In this document: one piece after another, positions 45,517-56,140 of the stretch | Numbering within the stretch: the stretch's first letter is position 1 | How the letters are laid out: each line of letters begins with the position of its first letter | Source: Medicago truncatula | Taxonomy: Eukaryota > Streptophyta > Magnoliopsida > Fabales > Fabaceae | Direction of reading: 5' to 3' | DNA: 64,000 nucleotides | Assembly: GCF_003473485.1 (NCBI RefSeq) | Contig: NC_053046.1 | Location: 10,674,001-10,738,000 of the forward strand | Program-made: the position numbers and the translations under genes | Notes under the pieces: generated by a model | Seen by the model: the letters and a program-made list of their open reading frames with translations, nothing else | What the model was told of the DNA's origin: nothing | The model's database searches: none

Positions 45517-46367
45517 GGGTTTGTTTGGTAAACCCAAAAAAAGAGCTTTTAGCTCTTAGCTTATAGCTTATAAGCTCATTTCACAAAAAAAGCTCTGTTT
45601 GGTAACACTTTTTGACCATGAGCTTATAGCTTATTTCACGAGCTTATAAGCTATTTTTCAGAAGCTATTCCAAGTAGTGTTTGAGCTTATAGCTTATAGC
45701 TTCTCATTTTTTGTCTCATTTTTACCCTTATCAATTTAACAAAAATTCATATCTACCCTTTGTAATAAATAACTACATTGAAGAAAAACATAGCACTTTT
45801 AATCCCAGATTTCACTTTAACTAAATATATATGCTCACGCTTTTATTTATTTTTACAAAATATATGCTCATGTTTACAAAAATAAAAACTACATTTTTTC
45901 TTAAAAAAATATATGTTACGTTTGCCTAAATAAATCATATTACGTTATGTTTAATTTTGTTTTTAAGCCTAAAAACAAAATTTTGTTTGATTTTGGGTCA
46001 ATACGTTTAATTTTGTTTTAGTGGGTAACAATTAATTTTTTTTAAAGGTTTTTTTAATTTTTTTATAAAGTCTAAAAACTGAAATAAAATCAATTTTAAA
46101 TAAAACATTAGCCAATTTATGAATTTAAAAATAACATATGAAAGACATATTAGATTAATATATTTAAACTATGAAATTTTAAATATCAATTGATACAAAT
46201 TTTATAATGAATTAAAAATACCCTTTTATGTCATTTTACGTTTATAAGCTAGTTGAACAGCTAATTTTATCAAACACTTCAGTTAGCTTATCTGCTATCA
46301 GCTAGCTTATCAGCTAAAAACTATCAGCTAACTTATCAGTTATCCGCTATTTTTACCAAACAGAGCC
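45517..46367. mobile_element. Tourist-like (PIF/Harbinger) MITE, 851 bp
   Basis: The termini GGGTTTGTTTGGTAAA and, read inward, GGCTCTGTTTGGTAAAA are of the Tourist type, with the 3-bp duplication TAA (45514-45516 and 46368-46370). Subterminal regions on both sides repeat AGCTTATAAGCT and TAGCTTAT words. No transposase. Confidence 0.88.
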
Positions 46368-46370
46368 TAA

Positions 46371-46834
46371 CTCTCAAACATATAGGATTTACATTTTGAA
46401 AATACCTTTGTCTTTCTTCTTTCACTTTACTATTTACTTTGAACTGTACTTTGTACCTTGTCTTCAATAACCTCTTATTAATAATTTTATAAACAATGAA
46501 GAAAATCTCTGACAATGAACTTATTAAAAACGTATTAAATGTGCCTCGTAATACTAATCAACACAATTCAATCCCCCACCTATTCTTTTATTTGATTTCT
46601 AGTACCTTCACATATTTGGTATATCAGTTAATCACAACGATGTCTTTGGATATATTTTATTTTAGAAAAATGAATCGTTTCAAAAAATTGTTTTTGTTAG
46701 TAATCAATTTCACATTATATTGGATATATTAATGTTTGAGAGAGTAGCTCTCTTTTTATTCGGTTTTTCTTGTTTTGTTTTAGCATTGTACACCAAACTA
46801 AAAACTTATATAATAATCAAATTAGGAATTCGCA
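46371..46834. other. Intergenic; no supported gene
   Basis: A short open frame at 46496-46732 encodes an asparagine- and phenylalanine-rich peptide with no signal peptide or cysteine pattern. It is not supported as a gene. Confidence 0.4.
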
Positions 46835-47084
46835 AAAAACATCAATGAGAAGTCACTTTCTGAAAAATGTAGTTTACATAGCTTTAATCCTAATTTATTT
46901 TCTATTCTGATGTCAATCAATGAATTCATGTGAATGAGAATGTTGGAAAGAAAGAAAAAAAAAACATGAAACACTCATTCCCCATGGTAAAAATGATTCT
47001 ATAAATTACCACAAAAAAAATTCTATAAATAAAAAATTCTACAATGGATTCAACTTGTGCATAATGTATTTTCACGCCATTGTG

Positions 47085-47364
47085 CATTATGTGTAGTAAT
47101 AACTTTCCTATGTAACATGTAACCAAAAAAAACTTTCCTATGTAACAAAGGTTGGAAAGTTAATTATAAAAGAATGTTTACGTTATCCCTTTAGTAAGTG
47201 TGTTTAAGAGACATTTAATTATAATAATTCAAATTTTAGGTAGTACTTTTTACAACTCCTTAAACGTTAGGAATATATTTCACTATTTTAGTACAACATA
47301 CACTCTACACACCATAAATTAATCAAATTATATTCTATTTTTTGATATGCAAAAATAGCAAAAT
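47085..47364 (+). promoter_or_regulatory. Conserved NCR promoter block, copy 2
   Basis: Carries the shared series CTATGTAACAAAGGTTGGAA, AATTATAAAAGAATG, ACATTTAATTATAATAATTC, ACAACTCCTTAAACG (about 47252) and a CATAAA TATA-like box at 47313-47318, about 50 bases before the ATG. Confidence 0.7.
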
Positions 47365-47691
47365 ATGACTAAAACTCTCGGTATTGTGTATGCTATAATT
47401 TTATTTATTTCTCTATTTCTTGTTCTACAAAACACTGAATTTGAAGGTAAGTTATTCTACACTTTTAAAATTTATTCCTTCATTACTTTGTTGTTCGTAC
47501 GCAGTATTTTATATTGTTTTATTAACATTATTGCACTCTCTTTTTTTATAGATTATTATTATATTGAATGTCAAAGGGATTTTGATTGTCCACAACTTAA
47601 TTCAGAAATCTTTGCGTTTAAGTGCATTGAAAAACTATGTAAACTTGAGTTCATATACCAACAAGCTCCTTTCCTTCTGGGTCAGGTCTAA
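47365..47691 (+). CDS. NCR (nodule-specific cysteine-rich) peptide, 4-Cys
   Basis: Exon 1 (47365-47446) encodes MTKTLGIVYAIILFISLFLV, then LQNTEFE. Exon 2 (47552-47691) gives the mature part with ECQRDFDCPQ and FKCIEKLCKLEFIY. The intron is 105 bp, phase 1, GT-AG. The protein has 73 residues. The pattern C-x5-C-P ... C-x4-C, an acidic segment before the first cysteine and the split after the signal peptide identify an NCR peptide, a secreted effector acting on bacteroids in IRLC legume nodules. The closest relative is the gene at 51875. This copy has a longer C-terminal tail (QQAPFLLGQV) because the reading continues where the other copy turns basic. Reading exon 1 straight through the intron gives a longer open frame at 47365-47691, which I reject because the donor, acceptor and paralogue all support splicing. 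Confidence 0.88.
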   Translation: MTKTLGIVYAIILFISLFLVLQNTEFEGKLFYTFKIYSFITLLFVRSILYCFINIIALSFFIDYYYIECQRDFDCPQLNSEIFAFKCIEKLCKLEFIYQQAPFLLGQV

Positions 47692-48160
47692 TGTCCCCCC
47701 AATCATTATTTATATCTGTTTTATTTTATTTATTACATTTTCTATTTTGCCTAAAAAAATATATATATCAACAAAAATCTATGAAATATAACTTAACTTA
47801 TATTAGAAAATTCAATACTTGCCATTTGGATATTCTTTTTATTATCATATTGTAATTATGACTTTGTATTTTCAAGGTGCGTTTGATTTCCTTAAATATT
47901 TTTTATGGACAAAAGGCTATTGTGGGTTTTGAACAACGTGTTAAAAAATGGATTTTCTAATACCAATTCTCTAAAATGAAATAAGACATTAAATAATAAG
48001 GCACCAGAGATATTAATATGATTAGTGTTTTTATTCCTTCTCCCTTAATTTTCTATGTATTGTCATGGCTCCAATTTAGGCATATCTCATTTTCTTTCCT
48101 AACTCCATCACCTATGAAGATATATTTAATAGTTAAGTTTGAAGGTGGTTGGAAAACATA

Positions 48161-51100
48161 AGAAAATGGAGTTTGAATTGTATTTAAGTATAGCTTTTCT
48201 TTATCGAAACATTTAGCTTCAGTATAAGATATAGCTTTTTCCGAATATTTCCTTTTATAGAGAACATGCCTTTTATTTTCTCTCTTCTATGGATGTTCAA
48301 TCAAAGTAATCTTGTAATGACTAAAGTCATTTGATCTTCTTTGAGTTTGATTTAGTCAATTTGCTTACATTGGGTTATTTCCATCAGAAAAAGTCAATCG
48401 TCTGGTTTTCAGCACAAGACAAAATCGAGTGATTAACCAAAGTAGAATGTTTATTCTTCTTCAAGTACAAACGCTACTACCAATGCTATTGTTCATTTGT
48501 TAATCTCTCTGAACACTCAATGTAAACAATTTGTAAAGTGAACTGATGTTATAAACTCTAAGACCTATGACATTTGCACTATAAAATGATTATACATTTC
48601 ACCACTTATTTACATGGTTCCAACAGATCTTTCTCAGCAGATACATCTCTAATTCTTTATAAGTATAAACTTCATTCAAAATGATGAAGTTGGCAAAATT
48701 CAAAGGATCTTACGGTCCTAATGAACATCCACTGATCCACAAAGGTGGGAAATTCAATGAAATTTAGATGTGTGAGGCGGGTATCAATGACAACCAATAA
48801 CCAAAATAACTGCAAGCAATAACAATGGATCTATATTTAATCTAACAATCAAGTGTAAATCAAAACCACAATCAAATCAAAGAATAAGCAAGATAAAGAG
48901 CGTAGAGAAAAGAGAACAACACGAAAGAATTATTTACTCAGTTCGGTGAAACAATGACCTACTATGGGGGAGAGAGATCTCTCCACTTCACTATCAATGA
49001 GTTCTTTTTAAAGAGATACAAAAATGTTATAAGAATTAGCTTCAACAAGCTCTCTAAGAACAAACCTAATTTCTACCTTTTTTCCAATCTATTTTCATGA
49101 ACAAAATACTCAATGATTTTCACGCACCCAAGGTGTTTCCTAATTGTTTCCCATTTTTAGAATCTAGCCCCCAAAAGTCACCAAACCTTAGCCTTTTATT
49201 TCCTGAGGATCTTCACGTTTGGTTTCCTAAGTTGCTCACAAATGACTCTCTACTAATTTATGTGTTTCTTAACCCCATAAATCTCTCCCCAAAAGGTACA
49301 AACCCTTTCTCAAGATCCCCCTTTTTACGTTCTCCAAGATCACATTTAGAACCTTTGGATCTCACCTAAAGACCCTTAACTCTTATCTTCTAAGTTCCCT
49401 TAAATTTCCCTCCTTTGGTTTTCATGAGATTCTCAATCTCTCTCAATAAATGGGTCAAAAAGTGCTTAAATAGTGTTTCAAATTTTGTCCAACTGTGCCA
49501 CAATTTGAAACCAATGTGCCACAATTTGGTTGAAGTACTAGTATAGTACTACACTCCATCCGTTAAGCGAGCCACGATGACATGCCCTCATGCCACGATA
49601 AAACCAGTGAATCGCTCTAAACTTTGTAACACAAATCATGTCACGATCTCCAAACAATGTGCCATGATTTCCCTGAAACTTCAACATCAAATTTTAAGTT
49701 AAAACTCAACAATTTTGAAATGAAAGTAATTACATTATTAAGATGACTACTAATAGGAAGTGTCCATAGTTCACATGTTATGATCATACAGTCATAGAAA
49801 AGTAGCATCTTTAGAACAGAAAATCTAAGAGAGAGATAGAAAGAGCAAAGAAAAATCAATGTTCAATATTCATAGAATATATTGATGACAAATTTGGCAA
49901 GTGCACCAAATATTAAAGTAGTAAGTTATCATCTTTACATGGATTGTTTTTCAAATAGGAAATCTACTAAACCTTTAGATAAAAAGCAGTAATGTTTTAT
50001 GGTTTTTGCTAGTTTCAATTGTTTGCACAATGAGAGTAGTAGTTTGACTGCAAAAAAATAAAAGGGTTTAATTCAGATGTTTAGCAGCAATTGGGATTAT
50101 TCAAATCCCTTCTATCTTCTTTGTTGGATTAACACAAGGTTCCTATCAATTATGACATAAGTAATATATAAAATAATATGGATTTGCTTATGGTAATAAT
50201 GCCTGGATGAGGGCGGTACAAAGCAAGTTCTCAAGAATGGATCATAATTTAACAATCATACTTAAAATCCCCAAGTGATTAAAGATGATTAAGCAAAGTT
50301 CATATTATTTTTCTTTGGATTAAGGCAATGTTGTCTTTCTAATAACTTAACCTAACGAGCATACATAGATATCTAGGGTTGTTAGAACTTGGGTCTAAAA
50401 GCATTATAGTGTTCAAAAGAATTAAAATTAAATAAGAATTAAATCATAACTGAATAAATAAATTGCATTAATTTGATTAAACAAATAAATAGAGGTTCAT
50501 CTTAGAACCCTAATCATTGAGTACTTAGTTATTCATGGTAACCAAAAACATAGGCAAGAAAGAATTGCAAAACATACACTAGAGACAAAAGAGAGAATGA
50601 GAACTCCTCTTGATGCTCCTTCATGCTTGCCACCACCTTAAGTTTCTGAATAAATAATAGTGTGTGCAAAGCTCTTTATGTATAGGCATGTTTCCACCTT
50701 GGTTTTCCTCGAGTTTCGTGGCTTTTTCCACCGGTACATCTTTAAAAACAAGCAAAAGACAAAAATTACATGGAACCATGTGACGAAGCGCATGTTGGCC
50801 AGCTAGAACACTCCCATCAGGAAGTTCCATGTGTATGTGGTGCATAAGGTATTTCATGGGACGCATGGCCATGAGATGTCTTGTTTAACCAAATTACATG
50901 ATTTATCAATAAAAGACTCAAAATACAAATGGTGTTGTCAATTTTGGGTAAAAATAAAATTACAATGACTCAAATGAAAACAATACAAAATATCACTATT
51001 TTAAGCATGTTTTCACGAGGGTTTGCCTTGGGATTCGGGGCTTTTTTTTTCTTCCGGTTATCCATCTTGAAAAACAAGCAAAATGCAAAAATTACCCAGA

Positions 51101-51566
51101 ACCATGCGTTGTGGCGCATGCTGGGGCGCATTGACCAGCCAGAACATTGTCGTCTAGCAGTGTCATGCCCCTGGGTGCATGAGGCATTTCTTGGGGGCAC
51201 ATGGTCGAGTCAAAGGTGCGGAAAATTCCATTTTTGTTCGTTCACTTTGTGTTCTTCCATGCTATCTTGGGACAGAATTTCCCGAACTTGTATTGTCTGC
51301 AAAAACCTTCTTGAGCTCTACTGATCGTCATTATCTTGCCTCCATAAATCCACGTGAAGTCTTGATTTTTCGAATTACACGATTTATCAATAAAAAGACT
51401 TACAAAACCTATATAGATGTCGGTTTTAGAAGAGAATAGAATTACAATGACTCAAATGAAAAAAATACAAAATTAATGTCCCTTAAACCATGAACAACTC
51501 CTCTAAAACATAGTTAAAATATCATAAATATGTTGGCATGTCATTGGTAAAAATATTTTTAATCGC
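48161..51566. other. Intergenic region between NCR copies; repeats, no gene
   Basis: 48640-49640 has wording of an old retroelement LTR or untranslated region, but no ends were found. A short open frame at 49097-49369 has no recognisable domain. 50680-51475 is a tandem duplication, listed separately. No intact gene is seen. Confidence 0.4.
50680..51475. repeat. Diverged tandem duplication (~0.3-0.45 kb units)
   Basis: 50680-50992 and 51005-51475 share, in order, a GGCATGTTTxCAC-type start, AAACAAGCAAAA, ACAAAAATTAC, GAACCATG, GCGCATG, GGCATTTC-type words, ATTACAxGATTTATCAATAAA and AATTACAATGACTCAAATGA. The GCGCATG-rich text resembles LTR sequence of legume retroelements. The units differ by about 160 bp of extra sequence in the second. 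Confidence 0.78.
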
Positions 51567-51624
51567 TCACGAAAAAACATCAATCAGAAGTCAGTTTCAC
51601 AAAGGAAAAAAAATACATTGATGA

Positions 51625-51874
51625 CTTTGCTATGTTACAAAGGTTGAAAAAGCTAATTATAAAAGAATGTATTATAATTATTATAAGGTTGTTTACGTTA
51701 GTAATTATGCTAAAGAGACAATTAATTATAATTATAATAATTCAAATTTTAGGGGGTGCCTTTTACAACTCCTTAAGCACTAAAAAAATGTAATTGTTTT
51801 ATTACGACATGCTCTTTACACACTATAAAGTGCTCAAATCATATTTTATTTGCGACTTGCAAAATTAGAAAAAT
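51625..51874 (+). promoter_or_regulatory. Conserved NCR promoter block, copy 3
   Basis: Carries CTATGTTACAAAGGTTGAAA, AATTATAAAAGAATG, ACAATTAATTATAATTATAA, ACAACTCCTTAAGCAC (about 51765) and a TATAAA box at 51824-51829, about 46 bases before the ATG. Confidence 0.7.
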
Positions 51875-52183
51875 ATGGCTGCCACTTTTAAGCTTGTGTA
51901 TGTTATGATATTACTTATTTCCCTGTATCATGTTGCAGGAAACTTTGAAGGTAAGCTATTTTTATACTTTTAAAATTTCCTTTTTTGCTTTGTTGTTCGT
52001 ACAAAATATTTTATATATTTTATTGATATTATTTTATTATCTTTGTTCATTACAGATATTAGTATTGAATGCATGTTCAGTATTGATTGTCCACAAATTA
52101 AATCAAACATATTTAGGTTTAAGTGCATTGAAGACCGATGTAAAATTGAGTTCATATACCAGCGAAAAAAATATGAAATATAA
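51875..52183 (+). CDS. NCR (nodule-specific cysteine-rich) peptide, 4-Cys
   Basis: Exon 1 (51875-51950) encodes MAATFKLVYVMILLISLYHV then AGNFE. Exon 2 (52056-52183) gives a mature part with ECMFSIDCPQ and FKCIEDRCKIEFIY, ending in basic RKKYEI. The intron is 105 bp, phase 1, GT-AG. The protein has 67 residues. Cysteine spacing C-x5-C-P ... C-x4-C and gene structure are those of NCR peptides. The mature part differs from the 47365 paralogue at many positions while the framework (DCPQ, FKCIE, CK, EFIY) is kept, which is the usual pattern of fast change between fixed cysteines. A conserved promoter block precedes it. No lesion is seen. Confidence 0.88.
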
Positions 52184-52604
52184 CTGATACTGTCACTGTG
52201 TCAATGTCATCCTTCAACAAAACAAAAAAAACTGATACTTGAATATTCTCCCAATATATTGTATTTTTTTTATTTCTTTTTATTTTCGGAATTTTATGGA
52301 CATTGCAATTATGCTTTGTACTCTTAGACGTGGATAATGAAATGAAATAAGACATTAAATAAGACACAATTTTATTTTGAAAGAAAAGGCACTAAATATT
52401 ACTATGATTAGATTTTTTATTCCTTCTCCCTTAATTTTGTATGTATCACCATGCCCTTCAATTTAGGCATGTTATAGTTTCATTTCAACTACATCACCTA
52501 TTGAGATATCTTTAATAGTTAAGTTGAAAAGAAAAAAAATATTCTTTCAGTTCTTTTTTAAGTGGTGTTTGACTATGAATTTTTTCGTTTCTATTTTTTT
52601 TTTT

Positions 52605-52678
52605 GTGGCCGTAGTTTGAACCCCGGACCTTGCATATTTTATGCATTGTCCATACCAACTGAGCTAAGCTCACAAGGA
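52605..52678 (-). mobile_element. Very short tRNA-like SINE/retroposon, copy 2
   Basis: Read on the minus strand it runs CTTAGCTCAGTTGGTATGGA (A-box-like), ATGCATAAAATATGCAAGGT, GGGGTTCAAACTAC (B-box-like) and a poly(A) of about 12. The flanks repeat TTTTTTCGTTTCTATTT / TTTTTTGTTTCTATTT with one base difference, as expected for a retroposon target duplication. Confidence 0.82.
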
Positions 52679-52689
52679 CTTTTTTGTTT

Positions 52690-54221
52690 CTATTTAACTG
52701 TTGTTTTGGTAGTTTAAGGGTATGATTTGTCAATGATACATTTTCTCAGTTACTTTTTTTTAATAAAGTTAATAAATGTTGACAATTCGGAAAACTCAAG
52801 CTTTTTTTTTGTTAACTTCAAAGTTAAACAAAATTTTGTTACATATAATAATAGTTTCATCAAGACTTGAAATTTTATAAATAAGATAGGTAACATTGTT
52901 AAAAAATTTAAATGCAAAATAAAAGAACAATTTCGATGAAGAAAGTAAAAGACTTCATAGATGTTGAAAATAACGACATAATAGAAAGAAAAAAAAAGGT
53001 CAAAAAATACATTTTCTTAATTTAATCTTACTATCCCAAAACGGCGCTTATAAATAAACGGAAGAAATACTATTTAAAGTGATATTATACATCACGAGAA
53101 AATTTCTCAAGAATGCATCACGAAAGTCAACTGCAATGGAAACAAAAAATAAAGCCCTACCAACCATTCATATTGTAGTTACAAAAAATTAAGGAATTAA
53201 ATTTTACATGTGTCGCGAAGGTTTCGTAAAACATGTTTTCTTTAAAGAGCATTTCCGTATTACTCCTTTTGGTTTTATGTATAAGAAAATTAAAAAAAAT
53301 GTCATGTTTATAAGAAAATGTCACAATTTTTAAGGTGTAGTTTTATTTAAAAGACTTTTCTATCCCTAATTTAATGCTTGTCTTTTTAACATTTGTGAAT
53401 GTACTTTATGCTTTATAATTTTTTATGAGGGTATTCATAAAAATATTTAAAAATTTATATTAACTTCAATGCCTATAAGGCTATAACAATAGTTTTAGGA
53501 AAATGTTTAGGACACAAGTTAAGAAACTAAAATAAAAAATAAAATCTTCAAAATTGTGTATTGTTAATTTTGAGAGCTTTAAATTTTATCTTTTAACTTG
53601 TATTTATTAAAAAAAAATTGGTACACTTGTATTTATTGATTTATTCCTTTTTGGACACATTATTAAAAATAAAATCAAAAATAAATACTTGTGCCCTAAG
53701 ACACAGTTAGCATGATTCATAGTTTTATGTCATAGGTTTTTGCTCAAAAAAAATAAAAATAAAAACCATTCTATTTATATTTCTTTTAATGGAGAATCCA
53801 ACTGTTAATTTCTTTCTCGTAAGAAAAATTAGTATTGGTTCTCGTGATTATAAAAGGATTATTTGGTAGATATATAGATGGAACTCTATTATCCAACTTA
53901 TGGAGCCTTGTTGAAAATGGTTTTGGCGTTAGATCTAATTTTGGATGGGTTCCGAGATTTGGCTCTGAAGTTGTAATTTAGGGTTCATCTTCATCCATAT
54001 CAACTTTGGAGCATTGGAGCCAATTCTTGAGGATTTCAAGCAAGAAAAGAGTGTACTATATGAGTTTATCCAAATAAGCTTGCTACTGTCATTTTGCCTT
54101 GTATTTTCCTCTCTTATAACTCCTGTTTCTCTATTTAATATTGATTTAATGAACTCCTTCATGATTCATCACAATTCAATTTTGTTTTCTACCTCTTTAT
54201 GAGCTCAACCTTTATGTAGTT
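52690..54221. other. Intergenic; no gene
   Basis: AT-rich. 53490-53720 resembles the MITE-like unit near 1570-1740 (TTAGGACACAAGTTAA; TTGTGCCCTAAGACACAG). A short frame at 54014-54202 lacks any domain. Confidence 0.4.
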
Positions 54222-54239
54222 AAAGGTTAATGAGATTAT

Positions 54240-54321
54240 CCTCGTGAGCTCAGTTGGTTGGGACAATACATAAAATATGCAAGGTCTGGGGTTCAAACCC
54301 CGAGCACTACAAAAAAAAAAA
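54240..54321 (+). mobile_element. Very short tRNA-like SINE/retroposon, copy 3
   Basis: The body of about 70 bases has GAGCTCAGTTGGTTGGGACA (A-box-like) and GGGGTTCAAACCCCG (B-box-like), followed by an A tract. An 18-bp direct repeat, AAAGGTTAATGAGATTAT, flanks it exactly (54222-54239 and 54322-54339). The long target duplication and A tail show it arrived by LINE-style retroposition. It cannot fold as a full tRNA. Confidence 0.92.
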
Positions 54322-54339
54322 AAAGGTTAATGAGATTAT

Positions 54340-55374
54340 AATTTAAGTTTGCATTTTAGTATGTTGCAGTGTAATTTAGCTCAACTTAAACAATTTGTTT
54401 TAACTATAATCTCCAAAACTTGTTTTTGACCACTTAGGGTTTATTGCTAGTCTTTGAGCTCATAAGAGGATAAATACGGAAAATGCTTTGTTTAGATAAC
54501 AATGTTAAATATCTAGAAATAGAATTCGAGTCCATATGGAAGCTTCGATCTATTCTTGTTGCATGGAATTTGATTTGATGAATGACCTCAAAAGAGTAAT
54601 AATCCTCTAAGAATCATGATGTGCAAAAAACTCAAAGGCCAAATCGTACTAGAATGGTATAGCATGCAAACACATTTTACTTTTAAACTGGTAAAAACCA
54701 GAATGTTATCTTCGTTACTTGTCACTAGGGTCTGAAATAATTAAAACCATATTTCCACAAGGATCGAGACTCTACTTTCCTTTTACTACTTGTCAAGATT
54801 GTGTGTACTTGCACACATGCCTTTCATATTTGCAACATTGATAACCTGTCGAATGTTACTTTGTTGTATCTTGATGAGTAGAATTTTGTCTTCGTAATTA
54901 TCAAACAATTTGTTTAGAGGGATTGATCTTTTGAGGTGTTTGTTCCACCAAAGAGATTGATATAGTCATCATGTTACACCATTAAGGCCTTATCCTGAGT
55001 TTAAGTTTATAAAAAAATTATAATGCAATTAATATTGAAAACATTATAATCCAATTTGTTGAAAAATGGAAGCGAATACAAATAAGAAAGAACGCAAATA
55101 CAGTCAGAACACTAACATAGCTGAGAAGCTAAATCAACAGTGGAGAATGCTTTGTAGGGTCAAAATTGTATGCAACTATAAATTACATTTAAATACAGGA
55201 TTTACAGTAGGGATTAGGGTACAAATGCTTTCTATGGCAATCAGAAAGCCAACGCAAAATAAAAAGGAAAATTGTGACTTCAAAAATAAAATGAATTGAA
55301 ATATCAAAACAAGACACACTGCAAACAACTGTGTTTATGGTACATAGATGAACGAAGATTTTTCACACAGCAAA
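54340..55374. other. Intergenic; no gene
   Basis: No gene is seen. The right end is probably the 3' untranslated region of the VPS18 homologue. Confidence 0.4.
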
Positions 55375-56000
55375 TCAGACAGATAATGGGATATTTCTCT
55401 GGCTTCCAACGTTTGGTTTTAAATCCCATGATAGCACATGCTGCTCCTCCTCAGGAAGGATAAATGGCAAAGAAATCTCTCGGATCATCAAGTCACCGCA
55501 AAATGGGCATTCACTAGCTATAGCATCATCTAGTTGCGATCGGAGCTGCCATCAATTTGTGACGTGTTATAAATTCGTGAAGCATCAGCATTTAACACCA
55601 CATTTCATGCTTAATTAACTTGTAATACTGAGAGGTAAAATAAATTTGCAGCTAAAACTTCAATGCAGGTAAAATGCAGTACAGAGTGATAAAAGTCACA
55701 TGCATGAAAATAAGTTCAGAACAAACCTTATCTACAGAGGTCGTGCTAGGAATGGACCCCTCTGAAGCAAGATTGCCATTGGATTCTCTGCTTGTTTCAC
55801 TGCTTATCAAGGTAAGTTGCTTCTGTAGATCCAGAATATACTCAGCCTGAACAATTTACGAAAAGAATTTATTTAAATGAGGATGTTGGAGATAATAATA
55901 ATAGTTTGAGGTGGTGACAAGGACATGCAAACAGGATTCTGTCAAAATCGTTATATTTGAATACAACTTTAAGATACAAAAAGCTAACTATATTGTTAAT

Positions 56001-56140
56001 TCAAAAAATAAAAAATAATGAATGACAAATGTTATTAGTTGTTACTTGTTAGATTAATTTTTCTCCTTCGTCCGGGTTTAAACTCAGAACCTCAAACTCC
56101 TTATCCCTTAGCTTAAAGCAGTTGAGTTATCCAACCCCCT
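56001..56140 (-). mobile_element. tRNA-derived SINE in a VPS18 intron
   Basis: An exact 18-bp direct repeat, GCTAACTATATTGTTAAT, flanks it (55983-56000 and 56141-56158). Read on the minus strand it starts AGGGGGTTGGATAACTCAAC (A-box-like), has GGTTCTGAGTTTAAACCC (B-box-like) and ends T/A-rich. It differs from the very short retroposons at 52.6 and 54.2 kb and lies in the intron between exons 17 and 16. Confidence 0.82.

Larger units (their letters stand above)
46835..48160. repeat. Duplicated NCR segment, copy A
   Basis: From the phrase ACATCAATGAGAAGTCA (46838) through the NCR gene to TCTTTCCTAACTCCATCACC and TTTAATAGTTAAGTT (about 48140), this segment is a diverged copy of 51567-52533. The shared order includes promoter block, both exons, intron, and a 3' part with TTATTCCTTCTCCCTTAATT. 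Confidence 0.85.
51567..52533. repeat. Duplicated NCR segment, copy B
   Basis: This is the counterpart of 46835-48160, starting at AACATCAATCAGAAGTCA and ending in TTTAATAGTTAAGTTGAA. It is about 360 bp shorter, mostly 3' of the gene. Confidence 0.85.

Noticed and set aside
46496..46732. 78-codon frame between the Tourist MITE and the second NCR gene
   Set aside because: No signal peptide, no cysteine pattern and no homology to the neighbouring NCR copies.
49097..49369. 90-codon proline/serine/leucine-rich frame
   Set aside because: It lies in repeat-like sequence, has no domain and no splice context; probably chance.
50929..51324. 131-codon frame
   Set aside because: It spans the joint of the tandem repeat and contains no domain; the antisense and other frames are equally open.
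54240..54310. tRNA gene
   Set aside because: A- and B-box-like words are present, but there is no anticodon arm or paired acceptor stem, and the A tail plus target duplication mark a retroposon.
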